Positions 36,401 through 49,700 of a DNA stretch of 64,000 nt are shown one piece after another. The number at the start of each line of letters is the position of its first letter. Within the stretch, counting starts at the first letter, position 1. The translations under genes were made by a program, and so were the position numbers. Under the pieces are notes generated by a model. That model saw only the letters and a list, made by a program, of their open reading frames with translations, was not told the origin of the DNA and did not search any database. The stretch is from Pieris napi (taxonomy: Eukaryota; Arthropoda; Insecta; Lepidoptera; Pieridae), in NCBI RefSeq assembly GCF_905475465.1, contig NC_062250.1:2812501-2876500 (forward strand), written 5' to 3'.

Positions 36401-39400
36401 TATTCGGCTTCCGCTCCGGTTTGGGCGCTTCGCCCTTTTTAGGCTTCCGGACTGCGCAGTGATTCTTGAGGTAGATTCGGAAAGAATGGGCGGCCTCCAT
36501 TAAATAGTTACTGGCTTTCATTGCCACTATATCAATTTCACCCGCAACGGGCCAGCCAGCGTGGAGAATACTTGTTTTCTGTAAGAAAAAAATTGTTATT
36601 ATATGGTTATTAGTGTATGGAGCTGGCCAATTCAGCATTTATTTATTTTGAATAATTTACTAGAGTCTGGCTAATGAAAGAAGATAATTGAGTTATTTAA
36701 AAACTTTCGGACAGAACAGAATAGCATTGAATTTCTTAGGTTAGTAGATATGATTTATTGTCTTGATGTCATGCAATTGCTCATTTTTATTATTATATTT
36801 TTTTTCCGAATAGTTAACAGGTATAATAGCCTCAACTTTGTTTTATTGATTTTTTGGATTCTAATTTTGATTATTCCGAATAAAACTGTGTTTTATAATA
36901 AATATAGTTTTAGCTTTCCATGCAATGCTAGTCATTTTAAGTATCAATAGTAAAAGACTAAATACGTATAGTATTTAATTTCGTAGAAATACAGCTACTA
37001 TCATTGTAAAAAATAATAAAATAATACCAACTTTTAGGGATACCATACTAAAAAAAAATTTGAATTTGCTGCGCTTTTTATCTCCTTTATAGGATAAGGA
37101 GCTGGTATCATTCTCTTGTTCACGAGTTTTTTTTTGCATAATAATAAAAATATATGCATAAGAGCGAGACAAACCTATTGTTTTGTGAAATGGCGTAAGT
37201 TTTTTTAATTGTGTTGTAAACATGTAATTTATGTACAACACAAATTCCACCCGTATCACCTCAACGTCCGTCGTTCAACAACTGACCATTTTTGAATCAC
37301 TTTTTGCCGCGCATCACCACTATAGGGATCCAGCTGCCCACTAGTTATTAAAATATTTCCGAACCAATTACCGTAGAAGAGCGTACCAATTTTTAAAAGG
37401 CTAACAACGCATATTCGAGTCATCTGGCAGTATGAGAGTCCATGGGCGGCGGTGTCATGCCTATCTCTCTCTTGTTATATGAAAAAATCTCCTTTAAAGT
37501 CTACGAAGAAATATTTAAGAAATCATTCATTTGGATAATGTTATTTCAAGGTGTTTATGAGGGAAATAATAGTAAATGCTATAAGATTTATTACTTACAT
37601 GTTCAAGCAACTCCCAGACGTGTTCAGCGACGTGAGGACATACTGGAGACATCAAAAGTGCTTGGGTCTCTATATAACGGGTCACTAACTCCGCGTGCAT
37701 ACCGCCTTCGGAACATAGCTCCCTGGTAACATAAAACAACTAAGTACATATAATTTAAAAAAAAATTGCTGTTAGTTAGTCTCGCTAAAACTAGAGAACG
37801 GCTGGACCGATTTGGCTAATTATGATATTGAAATATTTGTAGAAGATCAAGGAAGGTTTAAAAGGTGTGAAACGTAAATAACAATTAAAGAAAAATACTG
37901 AAACCGACAATTGAATTTTCCAATAAAAACTTTTTGGTTGGGACATTTGACGTTTTTTTAGAAATAAAAAATTGTCACTTGGTTGTCATTTATGTAGATG
38001 CTTTCAGAAATATGTATTTCTTAGTATTAGTATGAAGTGTGCTGTATGAGGTCTGATCTCTTTGGTCTGTTGTTAAAGTTTTGACACAAATATAAGGTGG
38101 TGAAACAAAGTTCACGGGGTCATCTAGTTTATAATAAAAAAATGCTTTTACGTATTTTAAAAAGAACTTCGTTTTCATTATGATTATGGACTGGATGTTT
38201 AAAGACCTACCCAAAAAGCAATACAAAAATAGTACAAAGATATAGTGCTGTAAGTAATATAGTATCGAAACATTTTTTTATGTCATACAATTTTTCGATA
38301 CTACATTTTGTATAGTACAATTTGTCTTTAGTCTCAAATTTCTTATATATAAAAAATTATAGAATAATTACAAAATAAAAGTTATAAAACGTATGCAAAG
38401 GATACAGTCTTATAAAAAATATAACAATAGATTCAGAGACCATTGCGTAGTGTCATACTAAACTCACCTGTATTTATCTCTTGCAGCCTGTAACTCAAAG
38501 AATCCCGTCTTCAGAGCTTCCTTGAAGAGGACTTTGCTATAATTCTCGTCAGTCTGTTGAATCAGACTATTCATTTCACTTGTGAACACCTTGTCGTGGA
38601 AGTTGTATTCACCTAGGAATTTCCGACGCCTTTAATTTTTATAGATAGATATAGATTTATTGAAGATATTTTAATATACTTAAAGTGTACATTTATTTTC
38701 ATAAAAAAAACAAACACATGGTAAAGTAACCATAAAATGTTATTTGTCTATGTTTATTGGTTAGCTTTATGGTAGAAGTTTGTGTCGTTCACGTTTATAG
38801 TAGTCTGTGCTAATCCATGTAAGCTAAGGCAATGGATGCCAACTTAGGGGATTTCCACCAAATTTAGGGGCATGTCTAGAGGGTTTTAAGGGGGTACTTT
38901 ATTTAAAGAAAATCTTAAAAAACACTATACAATTTATATTAAGCCTAGAATACAAATAACAAACTAAACCAAATATAAACTCCAAGCGTGGCTATAACTG
39001 AAATATCTATACTATTAAGATCATAATTTTATACTACTTGAATGTATTTTTGATGCATATTTTTTTTGAGAAATTACCTCTCAAGTCATACAACAAAAAC
39101 TTTAGGAGTTTTAAATCGATATTTAGGGGTATTTGAAGTTGTTCTTAGGGGAAACATTCTGTAGGAGTTGGTATCACTGCCATGAGTACTGCTTCAGTAT
39201 CATTCCATCTAATTTATAAAGATGCAGTAAAGGGGCGTGCTTTTTCTAAATCCTAACAGCTCATATATTATATGATTTTCTTTATATTTCCATGGCATAA
39301 ATAATATTTTATAAAATCTACACTTGCACCAATTATTTGACAAAACAAATGAACTGTAAGCTGAACAAATGACTCAAAACTTAAAGGCGTATTTAACTTA

Positions 39401-42400
39401 CCAGTTCTCAAACTAGATTTAGTAGCCACCATCTCCTTCACCCATTCAATGAAAGTGTACAGCCTCAAGATGGCCGCATCAGCCGTACTTTCAACAAAAT
39501 TGGCGTCTTCTATCGAATCTCCAGCATCGGCTAACGTTAGCCTCATACCATCAGCACTGAATTTCTCCAGAGATTCAGATAATGTCAGGAAATTTCCGTC
39601 TGATTTTGACATTTTGGCTGAGTTGAGTAAGAGGTGGCCGTTGGCTCTTATTCCCTTCGGCCATTTATCCTCTTCTTTGTCCCAGATCGCGCAATGTACG
39701 AATATGTAGTATGATAAATGGTTCTGTATTAGATCTTTACCGGACGTTCGCATATCGACCGGGTACCTATAAGTTTCAAATATTTATTTAAAAAAAAAAT
39801 ATGTTTATTATGGAACATAAGATACATGTATATGTCAACGTAAAATTGTAAAAACCGTTAGATTGTAATCTATCTCGCGAGATTATAAACTGTCGAAAGA
39901 TTGTGAACCTCAGCTTACTGCTTACAATTTAACGTATTATTATTCGGTAGATTGTACTACACTAACTTAGTTATCATTCAAACTTCTTTGGTCAATTACA
40001 GATTAATTTTACTTCCCAACAATTTCATATAACTACCGAATAATAATACGTTAATTTGTAAGCAGTTCGTTGAGGTTCACAATCTTTCGGCAGTTTATAA
40101 TCTCGCGAGATAGATTACAATCTAACGGTTTTTACAATTTTACGGTGACATAACTACCGAATAATAATACGTTAAATTGTAAGCAGTTCGTTGAGGTTCA
40201 CAATCTTTCGACAGTTTATAATCTCGCGAGATAGATTACAATCTAACGGTTTTTACAATTTTACGGTGGCATATACACTATACACGTCATTAAAGTTGAA
40301 TTTGTAGGCATCCCTACTCATCGGCAAAGAAGACAGAGGGTGTAGGCCGAGAGAAATAGCTGGCGTAAAAAACTCTCGGTACTCTTTTAAAATAGCAAAT
40401 CATCAAACAACACTTATTTTAAAACAAATATCGCAAATTAATTAGAAGTAGCCTGTCTAGTAGTCTAGTCTATTAATTGTACAATTTTTAATAAAATAAA
40501 CAAAAGCAAGTCTCATGACAGAAGATTAATATTAGCTAAACTTTGTGATTTCATAAATAAAAAACACTATTAATTTAAATCAAGAAAAATCAGTATTAAG
40601 AGAAAACAAAAACTCAAATTCAAAATATAGGTAACCAAGTACACTTATGAACTGAAATGATGTTAAATTGATTCTAAATTTACAATTACTACCAGTTCGC
40701 AAGTCAAGGGCGTAGAGCGGGCAAGAACAGGCAAGAAACTCTCCGCCAATCTTTTCAATACCCAAGTTTTGAGACATGCAAATGGTTTGGAACTGAAGCA
40801 AATGAATCCCAAGGATTAGGAAAGTTTTATTTGTTAATTTACGTTCAACGAAAGTTTTAGTTTATTCAGTGAATCACTACATAGTATAAAACAAAGTCAT
40901 TTTCTCTGTCCCTTTATCCCTATGTATGCTTAAATCTTTAAAACTACGCAACGGATTTTGATACGGTTTCTTTTAATAGATAGAGTGATTAAAGAGGAAG
41001 GTTTATACGTATAATAACATCCATTAAATAGTGGAGAAATACTGTTATTTTTGAGGTTTCTAACGTGATGACGTAAATAATTAAATTTTTTCAGCTAACA
41101 TTGCAAACGCAGGCTAGACCCTACGAGATTTATCAAAATTATGTACTAAGTATTGTACACATTGAAAAGGTCTACAGAAAACTCCGCGATGGTATATGTC
41201 TATCTCTTATGGATATCCCACAATAACATTTTTTTGTCATTTACTTTTTACGACAAATAATAGCTAATTTTCGAAGCGATTTTAACCAATACAGCAATTA
41301 TCCTTATCCAATTAAATACCTTAAATACATAGTTGATATAATATAGATCTATATGGCCCTTTACAGCATATGATTTAAATGAATATTTTTGGAGGCCGCG
41401 GTTCTCCCTATAGCACTTTGAATTTAGTATCAGCATTGCACTCGTGCCAAGTACTATAAAAATAAAATTTTGCAGCCAGCATTGCATTAATTCATGAAAT
41501 ATTACCAGTAATTGAAAGACTTCTTCATAAGATCCAGAGAGCTCTTTGGAATCTTTGTATCCTTGGGAGCAGGTGCACCTTTGAAGAAAATATAATCCCA
41601 TACTTCCATGGTCATCTGATCCGGTTTGATGTTGAGTGAGTTCTCGACATTCCCTTTAAATGTGTTGCCTTGTAAAAAGTGTGCAATTGTGTAGTATGCA
41701 TTGTATATAGTGGAGTCAGATAGCGACTCTATGACCCATTGCGTATCCCACGGGAGCTTGGTACCTGTCAGAAAATTTGTCATATAGTCTGGAGCAGTAT
41801 GGTATATTTTCACAATAAAGTATTAATTATTTTAGGAGTTTCATTTGTTTTACGCTAATATTTGTACCAAATAGGGTATAGTTAGGAGAACTCATGCAGT
41901 ATGACATATTTTTGAAGTTATACTTCTTTAGGCGCGTTATGAAAAATTGATGAGAGTGAAATTTTACGATGCGCGGGCACCGTGACACAAAATTAACAGA
42001 ATGAAGTTAGTGGCGCATGTTGGCACGCACATTTAAAACACGTGTTTTCATTATACAAGTGCGAATTTTATATGTGCGTCTGAATTATAATCAGAAGTGA
42101 TTTAAATTGAATATTTAAATCAATACTAATTAATATTAGAAAATAATAATAAATATAATATTAATAAATATTTATTTATTTAATTTTTTAAATGTAAACT
42201 GAACTTTATTGACTATAATGACTTCTTACCCAGTCTGTGATTATTTAATTGTAATTAATTATTTGCATGTAATCAAACACTATTTAATAATGCCAAAGAA
42301 GTATAACTTCTTACGCGCGTACATAAGTACACGCACCCTTTTTTTAATACATATATATAATTATACATGTTATATTTGTCAGAAAATTGTTGTCATTAGA

Positions 42401-45400
42401 CCCAAGAACCGGTTTCTATGAAATAAATATAAGGTACTCACCAAGTCCATAAGTTCTAGAGCATGCATATTCATGAAGCCACTTAATAGTCCCAGATAAG
42501 TTCTTTCGAACTTCATCATGGAATGTATTCATAGCGGCTAATGCTTTCTCAGCCTGAGCCTTCCACTCTTGATCACCATAATCAAGATACCATTGATCAC
42601 ATAAAGCGACCACACATTCATCACCTGACCTTGAAATAATTGTCTTTTCTGGCTCGTAATAGACCACAGCACCTCCTTCTTTCACCAGCTGATTCTGAAT
42701 ATTCTTCTTAACATCCTGTATCTTTTTCCCCTTAAATTCACCAACAAGTAGTACCCCATCGTAAAATCCTTTTAAGTAAACCATGTCCTTTGCCTGATTC
42801 AGCTTTTCTCTATCATTTTGACTTTGAATCTTGAGCTGATTGTAAACATAAACAGCGGACATGTTGCCATATTCAGGAATTTCTAAAACTGGTACAGGTT
42901 TGAAAGGAAGAACCATATCATCTTGTATATTATATTTTTCCCGGAATGCTGCTTTTTTCTGTAAGTCAACAAGGGCAGCATAGTCATCTGGGGAGTCGGA
43001 TGGTACACTTGATACAATTCCAGTTCCCTTATCAGCCTTTATGGTTAACATCGGTAGAGAATAGATCTTTGAATAGCTCGTAAAAGGTGCTTTTAGGGCC
43101 ACACCTAATAGATCCTTCCCTGCTATTTCTTTAAGAACATTGACAACACCATCATCTTTTGTAAAACCTTGGTATGACATATTTCTTGCAGCCCTCTGTG
43201 TGCAAATAAAAATACCATTCTTGACAGTCTCAAAAGCAATGTACTTGTGATCTGGATGGATCCAACAATTAGTTTGACCATACATTGTTTCAGGTCTTAA
43301 GGTGGCAGTAACAAATTTAGTTTTCTTTCCCTTAAAACCCCTAAAAAATCTTTATTTTTAAAATCTCAATCTTTTAAAAAGACAACAAAATAATAATAAA
43401 TTGTGTTCAAAATATAAGTTTTTTTAAAAAATAATAATACATTTAAAACCGTTTACAACAACATAGTTTAGAACAACATACTGGTAATATTGACCAAAAT
43501 CAAAGGTCCTGGATGAATTGTATTGTAATAGGTACTTAATAACATCATCGGCTGTTACTACTATCGGTTTTTATGACCAAATATGAGTAGTCCCTTCGAT
43601 GTTGTTATAACAGATTTTGACTGTATTAAATAAATTTAAAATTTAGTTCCAGCATAATCCAAACACTGTGAGGACACCAATTTATTAAACAAAGTAACAA
43701 CTGGTGTGCTCGTAAACCTGCTACATTAACAAGTAATTAAGAGGTTTGCTAAAACCAAAACCAATAATCTGTTAATCAATCATCTAGACGTCAATGTTTG
43801 TATACAAATTGATAAGATGTTTTCAAGGGGAAAAGAAATCAAAGAATATACTAAATATAGTAATTGCATAATGACAAAGTTGCAATCAGCAAATTCTAAA
43901 ACAATAAAACATAGAACCATCAGCATATGTATCAAGATAAGGTAACTTACTTTAAAACCTCTGGTAATGGTTCTAAGACTTCCATCATAATAAGAGTATA
44001 CTCTTGAGGTCCTGCACCTTCTCCTGAGCTCCTGTCATGGTCCATACAGGGTTGTTTGTCCAGTGGCGAGTAAATTGTATACCGTTTACCAAACATGATT
44101 TTGTTTCTATTTTTAAGGTGATAGAACTGCCATCTAACAAATGAGTCATAGAATGGATTTACATCAGTTGTAATAAACTTTCTCCTCCAGTCAACCTATT
44201 AACAAAAAAAAACTTTGACATTCACTTTAGATAGGCTTATAGGATTTAAGAAATTGCTTTGCAAGCAATCATGCAGTTTTAAAAACACAAACACATTCTT
44301 ATATAGGATTTACATCCTTCACAGAAAATCATAATTAATAATTTGTTTCACCTATTTACTGATAACAAAGGGTATAAATATTAGCATATAATATATAAAG
44401 ATCTCTCCATTATATCCCACATTTATTAAGATGATACAATATATATAATATACAGTCAAAACCGGTTATAACGACATTGAAGGGACCGTATAGTTGCCGA
44501 CGTTATATCCGATAGTCGTTATAAGCAATGTCATATACATAAGTACAGTACATATGTATGTACATTGTACATAGTTATATTATCATAGTTATCGATCTAG
44601 AATAGGTAGGTATGGGTTATAATATGGTATGTTAATATTATAATATGTAAACGAGTAAAAAAGAAACAAAAATATTTATTACGAAATAATTAGGTACAAA
44701 AGTCAGTCAGTCATTTTGGTCTGTTTTTTTTTAGCCCAGTCTCAAATATTTTTTGCATTTTACGTTTCATACTCCTCAAGGTATGAAGTACCTATCACCA
44801 GTTTCAAACTGTTCGTTAAAGGCAACAAATTTTTGTAAGAGCCTCGGAAATCGTTGTTGGCTGAAACTGTTCGTTGGGAGAAAGTGCGTAGGTAATAATA
44901 TGCCTAAATATTCATTCAATGCTTATAAATAAGATTTAAAATCGTTTGTATTGTTTTGTTTTGCTGAGATAAGAAGCGGTTGGTCGTTATAGCCGATGAA
45001 TATCGATAAAATTTCGTCGTTGTAAGCGATATGTCGCTGTATCCGATGTTGTTATAAGCGGTTTGTTTACTGAATAGTTTAATAGGGATTCGGACGGGAC
45101 CATACAATCTGGTTGTAATAACCGATAGGTCGTTGTAAACGATGTCGTTATAAACGGTTTTGACTGTAATATAATATTTCAAGAAAACTTACATGAAGAC
45201 CCATTCTTTTCAAGTCGGCAACTGCCCTTGGTGGAAAATATTCCAGCCAGTATTGTTCATTGGCAAACTGCTTGATCTCTTCGTCAGGAATGCCAAGGCT
45301 TTGCATGATCTGCCATTGATATTTGGCCGACCCTGCCTTTGCCACTGCTTTACTTTTCTTTCCTTTGCTTTTGTCTTTAGGCACTACATCCTCCTCAACT

Positions 45401-46165
45401 ACAGGTGCATCATCTTCATCATCAGGAAATTGTGGTGGACAACCATAGACGCTCATTTCTCTTTTTAGTTTATCTGCACAAGCTTTTATTGGCATACCAG
45501 TGCAATGAAATCCAAATGGGAATAATACTGCTTTGCCTTTAAGACGATAATACCTTGCTGCAAACTAATGCAAATGGGAGAAAATATTATATAAAATCCT
45601 GAATAATTGACAGCGAAGATGTATTTTTTTTGTAAATAACTCAGTATTTCTAAAATCATATATCCTACCTCACACTTTGAAAGTGAAAATGTGTGACCAA
45701 GATGTAAACGTCCATTCATATAAGGATAAGGAAATGTACAGAGGAATTTTTCTTGCTTTTCATCTTGAGGAACTTCCATATCAAAAATTTTCTCATCCTC
45801 CCAACGCTTTTGAATTTTCTTTTCTATTTCTTGTAAATATTCAACCTTGAACGTGCCCTTCCTATCGAGGGTCGTCTGAAAAAATTATCATAAAATTTAT
45901 ATTTCTGTGACCCATATGGTTGATGAGACCTTATAGTAAATACTCATTGTTTAAATGATTTTATAATAACAAATATGTCTTGAGCAAAAATTTATTTAAG
46001 GAAGTACAACTTTGAAGCGCGAGCTTTTATTAAGAGGGATTTGAGTTTAATCTTTTGTTAAAATTCACATAATTGAAAAAACCGCTTAACCTCCTAAAAA
46101 TAAATTTCTTTATGTAATAAACTCTCGAAGTATACGGAACTAATAGCTATAAAATTTCTTACCAT
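33420..46165 (-). CDS. LeuRS: Leucyl-tRNA synthetase, cytosolic (LARS1), 13 coding exons
   Basis: Charges tRNA-Leu; in animals it also senses leucine for TORC1. Exons: 46163-46165 (start codon alone), 45669-45875, 45193-45564, 43951-44195, 42442-43340, 41506-41764, 39402-39766, 38468-38612, 37599-37722, 36324-36578, 35434-35643, 34410-34644 and 33420-33628. All are in phase. The total is 1175 residues, like the 1176 of human. The class Ia HIGH motif is HLGH at residues 59-62 ([18 protein letters not shown]), and the KMSKS loop is KMSKS at 713-717. The large CP1 editing domain fills exons 4-5 ([32 protein letters not shown]). A Lys-rich KSKGKKSK insert lies near residue 115. The anticodon-binding and C-terminal extension follow ([20 protein letters not shown]). 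The ATG is followed at once by an intron, as inferred from ATG/GTAAGA and the in-frame [14 protein letters not shown]. Confidence 0.96.
33740..34185 (-). mobile_element. Non-LTR retrotransposon 3'-end relic (LeuRS intron 12)
   Basis: The reverse complement starts 'tagctgacccggcaaacgtc' and 'gttttgccatg'. This opening matches the 4395 copy ('ggacccgacagacgttgtcc'). The body has 'accccttaccatttaggggt' on minus. Confidence 0.55.
34752..35112. mobile_element. Degenerate pogo/Tigger-like MITE
   Basis: The left end 'acagcaaaaccccgcgg' and the reverse complement of the right end, 'acagtaataccccggactta', are similar inverted ends starting CAG. This is the style of pogo-like Tc1/mariner elements. It lies in LeuRS intron 11. 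Confidence 0.5.
35755..35975. mobile_element. SINE-derived foldback
   Basis: 'atcaatgaactttcaatgta' and 'tcactcgaacgataaaagaa', then 'aaacatcacgaggaaaccgg', match the SINE body. They are followed at once by a partly inverted copy ending 'acaaagttcattgatg', which forms a large hairpin. Confidence 0.55.
35988..36247. mobile_element. 260-bp MITE with GGGGCCGTTCAAGTATTACGTAAGCA ends
   Basis: The termini 'ggggccgttcaagtattacg' and, inverted, 'cgtaatacttgaacggcccc' match exactly over about 25 bp. A G-run (about 13 G) follows the left end and another precedes the right end. It lies in LeuRS intron 10; a close relative is at 50669-50903. Confidence 0.8.
37236..37485 (+). repeat. Non-LTR retrotransposon 3' end (LeuRS intron 9)
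   Basis: Contains 'ccacccgtatcacctcaacg', 'ctgcccactagttattaaaa', 'agagcgtaccaatttttaaa' and 'gtccatgggcggcggtgtca', the same order as at 21600. Confidence 0.6.
37768..38130 (+). mobile_element. RTE/Proto2-like 3'-end relic (LeuRS intron 8)
   Basis: Begins 'gttagtctcgctaaaactag' and 'agaacggctggaccgatttg', and ends 'acggggtcatctagtttata'. This form is very common in Lepidoptera. Confidence 0.6.
39831..40275. mobile_element. Foldback element with three 120-bp arms (LeuRS intron 6)
   Basis: Arm 1 (39831-39956) is the reverse complement of arm 2 (about 40030-40150). Arm 3 (about 40147-40272) is a nearly exact direct copy of arm 2. Each arm holds 'accgaataataatacgttaa', 'ttcacaatctttcg' and 'aatctcgcgagatagattac'. 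A fourth, diverged single arm is at 53737-53865 in HPF1. Confidence 0.8.
40600..40880 (-). repeat. LINE 3' UTR and ORF end, same family as 700-1815
   Basis: Shares 'gttcgcaagtcaagggcgta', 'gagcgggcaagaacaggcaa' and 'aatcccaaggattagg' with 1130-1270. It lies in LeuRS intron 6. Confidence 0.6.
40881..41110 (+). repeat. Lepidopteran interspersed repeat
   Basis: 'agtcattttctctgtccctt', 'taaaactacgcaacggattt' and 'tagatagagtgattaaagag' form a block typical of RTE-like 3' regions. Confidence 0.5.
41915..42315. mobile_element. MITE with GAAGTTATACTTCTTT ends
   Basis: The left end 'gaagttatacttctttaggc' and the right end 'ccaaagaagtataacttc' are inverted. The terminal 13-mer GAAGTTATACTTC is itself a palindrome. 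A second copy in opposite orientation starts at about 63690 and runs to the end of the window. It lies in LeuRS intron 5. Confidence 0.7.
44453..45166. mobile_element. 714-bp pogo/Tc1-like non-autonomous element
   Basis: The ends 'cagtcaaaaccggttataac' and (inverted) 'cagtcaaaaccgtttataac' are flanked by TA on both sides. The CAGT start and TA duplication are the habit of Tc1/mariner/pogo elements. The interior repeats degenerate forms of 'gtcgttataagcgat' several times near both ends. No transposase frame. It lies in LeuRS intron 3. Confidence 0.75.
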
Positions 46166-46783
46166 TTTCGATTACAAAAATACCTCGAAAGTAGTGAAGT
46201 CTTTTATTCAAAATTTAAGTGGAATTTTAATTTTTTTTGGACGACGTGTATCAACACATCGATTTTTTTAATCTGTACCCTGTACTCTGTGATCTGTCGC
46301 CTATGCCCTATCATCTGATGTCTGTCGCACCCCTGTTACCACAGAGTACAGACAATAACAATTCGATAAGCCTTGCTAAAGCAAAATATTGAAGTGGTGG
46401 AATATAATATGATTGAATCCATGAATTTGGCATATTAATTCATCGAATATCGATAACTTGCTTGACTTTTGGCCGTTGGACTTAAGTTGCTTGTTTGGTT
46501 TCACGGCTTGGCTTGGTTGGAAGCAGCGATTTATCCGAGCTCAGACGTCACGAACGTTATGCATGTGATGTTGTCGTTATCTGTTTTCTGTAATCTGTAA
46601 ATAAATGTGTCTTTTATATTATAAAATTGGCGCCAGCAACCGTGGTTGTTGTCAACGTCAATTTGAATATTATCTAAAACTTAGCTCGTTTCCGCCTTGC
46701 TCGACGCATTAGCCGGGATCGCCGGGTGCTGTATTTATTGAAATTTGTGTGATTAGGGATTATTTTGATTATATTTAGCTACT
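46166..46783. promoter_or_regulatory. Head-to-head intergenic region LeuRS / AP endonuclease
   Basis: 618 bases between start codons. It includes a C/T-rich near-repeat of 'ctgt' words at 46275-46345 ('ccctgtactctgtgatctgt'). No clear core promoter motif. Confidence 0.45.
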
Positions 46784-49700
46784 ATGGCTCCACGAACAGC
46801 AAAAGCAAAGGTAAGTTTAAGTATTTATTGAGTATTTTAAGTTTTAAATTTATAGTATAGCACGTTGTTTGTTTGCTGCCATGAACTGGTTTTGCTTTGT
46901 TAACGACAAGTATTTATTCAAAAGCATATAGAAAGTGCCCGAATTTGGTGAAAATCTATTTTAGTGGGCTAACTAGTTGTTTTTAGGTTTCATCACAAAT
47001 GTTTAAAATACCGATTGAGCATATATGCCCCTCTGCAAAAGCCCGCGTGTTAGGTCACAACGGTTCGTTAAATAACTGTTTGGCGCTTAAATTCTTCTCG
47101 TTTATACACAGCATAAATACTACTCTAATACGTTATTCCTTACTAGAGAAAGGTGAAATCAGTGTGAATTCATATGTAGCATTTGTGTTTACGTGTATGT
47201 AAGCATTTGCGTCGTCGTTTAAAATGTGAAATCGTTATCTATTTAAAATTATATAGAATAAAACATAAGATGTCGCTAATAACTTTTTTTTTGTATATTA
47301 CAGAAAGTAGCAGAGGTCAAATCTTCCGTAAGTGATGCACCAAAAAACAGAAGAGGAAAAGCTAAAAATGAACCTCAAGAAGATGAAAAAACTGAAGTAG
47401 TAGAAAAAAAGACTAATAGACGTGGAAAAAAAATTGAAAGCTATGATGAAGAATTGAATGGAGGTGATGAGATATCTGAACCACCAGCAAAAAAAGGGAG
47501 GGGTAAAAAAAATGCAGCCAGTATAGATGACAAACCTGATAAAATTGATGACAAATCAGCTAAAGAGTCTGGAACTCCAGCTGAAGAAAATGATGGTAAT
47601 GGGGATGCTAATGGTCATTCTGAAGATGAAATAACTGCTCCTGCCAAGGGTAGAAAAAAGGCAACTAAGAAAGAAACTGTTACTAAACCTATTGAAACTT
47701 CCAAACCAAAAGCAAAACAAGGAAGTGTTGAACCAGAAGACAAAGATGAAGAGGATAAACCAAGAGGAAGGGGAAGGGGCCGAAGAGCTGAACCCAAACC
47801 AGAATCTGATGAAGTTGAATCTGAATCAGTAGAACAACCAGCGAAAGGTCGTAAAAAAGCACCAACAAAGAATGACAAAGATGCAGCTAAAGCAGCCAAG
47901 GACGAAGAAAAGGCTGCAAAAGCTGCTGCGAAAGATGCAGAAAAGGCTGCCAAAGATGCAGAAAAAGCGGCTAAAGCTGCTGTAAAGGAAGCCGAGAAGG
48001 CATCAAAGCTAGCTGCAAAAGAAGCTGAAAAGGCTGCAAAAATAGCAGCAAAGGATGCTGAAAAGGCTGCCAAACTTCTTGTGGCTAAAGAGACAGAAAA
48101 AGCTACAGACAAGGAGACTGAAGAAAATGAAAGCAGTGAAGAGACTGCTGAACCTGATGCAGACAACAGTAATGACAAAGACAGTGAAGCTAAAGCCAAT
48201 GCTGAGCCAAAAAAAGGGAGAAAAGGAAAAGGTAAACCCAAAGAAGAAAACAATGATTTAAAAGAAGAAAAGGAGTCCGAAAGTGAAAAAGGTTGGTATG
48301 CATAAGTAATACATATATAGAATTACAAAATGTCTTATGATATATTCCTATTTTAGGTACAGATTTTTTCAAATTGCATTTAAAAAAAGTGATGTAGTAA
48401 AGATCTAAATTTTTTAATCAAATCAAGCCAAGAATGAAATAGTAATTAAATAGTATTTATGTCAAAATTATTTCATAAAATACATGACAAATATACTTCA
48501 CATAGATATTATTTAAAAAAATGAAATAGATACATTTATTACTCTTTTAGGAGACTCAAAAGAAGATCAGGACATGGAAGTAGATGATACAAAGCCAGTA
48601 AAATCCAAACGTGGACAAAAGAAAGTCGTAGAAAAGACCGAAGTAGAGGAGGAATCTCCTGACACAGGAGAACCCAATACTAAACGCAAACGCAAGACGC
48701 CTGAAGACAAGGGTAATTAGCTTTATTTAAATATGTTATCATTTAGGGTTCTCCTTTCTTTATAATTTAGTAATTGCTGATTTGCACAATGTTTTTAAAC
48801 TAATTAGGATTATTATTAAGCTGTTAATTTTTGATTCAGTTATGTGTGGGATGTCATAGACTTTCCATCGGCAAAGGATTGTAGACTTACACTGTTGTAT
48901 CATATAACTGACATTAATTTTGTTTTGTATTATGATGATTAAGTGGATTCATTTATTTTTTAAATAAACATTTTTCCAAAATTATTATTTTATTTATTTT
49001 AATACCTTCGGCTTCATTATTGGGTTTTTGGGTATAATTGGCTGATTTTGGGGATGGGTAATTATTAAGTGGTGCTAGTTATATCAGTCATCATGTTGCA
49101 TGTTTTTACTATGTTAATCCTGAAAAATAACCTTGATTATTTTAAGTATGTCTTAGAGATAATAAGTAAGACTTGAAAAAGTAATTGCCAGTATCACATT
49201 TATTGTACAATTCAAGTATCTGATTATATTGCTTAACATTGCTTACATTATTTATTTTTGAGGTAGGTTCAAACTAAGTGCTAAAACTTAAATGAAGCTA
49301 TTCAAATAATATAGTGTCTATTAAAACAGCAATAAATTTGTATAGCTTCTTATAACAATTTACTTTGTGGATGAAAGAAAAAAGTTACAGGTAAGGACAT
49401 TGATAAAAAAGTTACAATACATTTACATTACTATTTACATTTATGTATCATAGTTTTAAGTGGTCTTAAAAATTGTATACAAATTATCTACTAGTATTTA
49501 TATAAGTGTTAACTGTAAATATGTATTTGTTAAGAACCAACTTTAATATGAAAAAAAAACCGACAGTAAATCTATTGAAGAGTCATGTGGAACTAACAAC
49601 TGATGCATGTAAATAATTCACTCTAAAAATAAAGAAAGATTTCTTTTCCAGGCGGAGACACTAAAAAGAAAGTCAACAAATCGTCAACACAGTATGAGGA

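Noticed and set aside
36975..37259. 94-codon minus frame with hydrophobic end
   Set aside because: In a LeuRS intron, partly over a retroelement end; no start or splice context.
47615..48253. Long minus-strand open frame of 212 codons, Ser/Ala/Phe-rich
   Set aside because: It is the exact antisense of the Lys/Ala/Glu-rich repeats of the AP endonuclease; the composition explains the lack of stops.
48292..48305. End of the endonuclease at the in-frame TAA after GWYA
   Set aside because: The catalytic domain would be lost; a GTTGGT donor in phase joins to the next exon and restores the expected family length.
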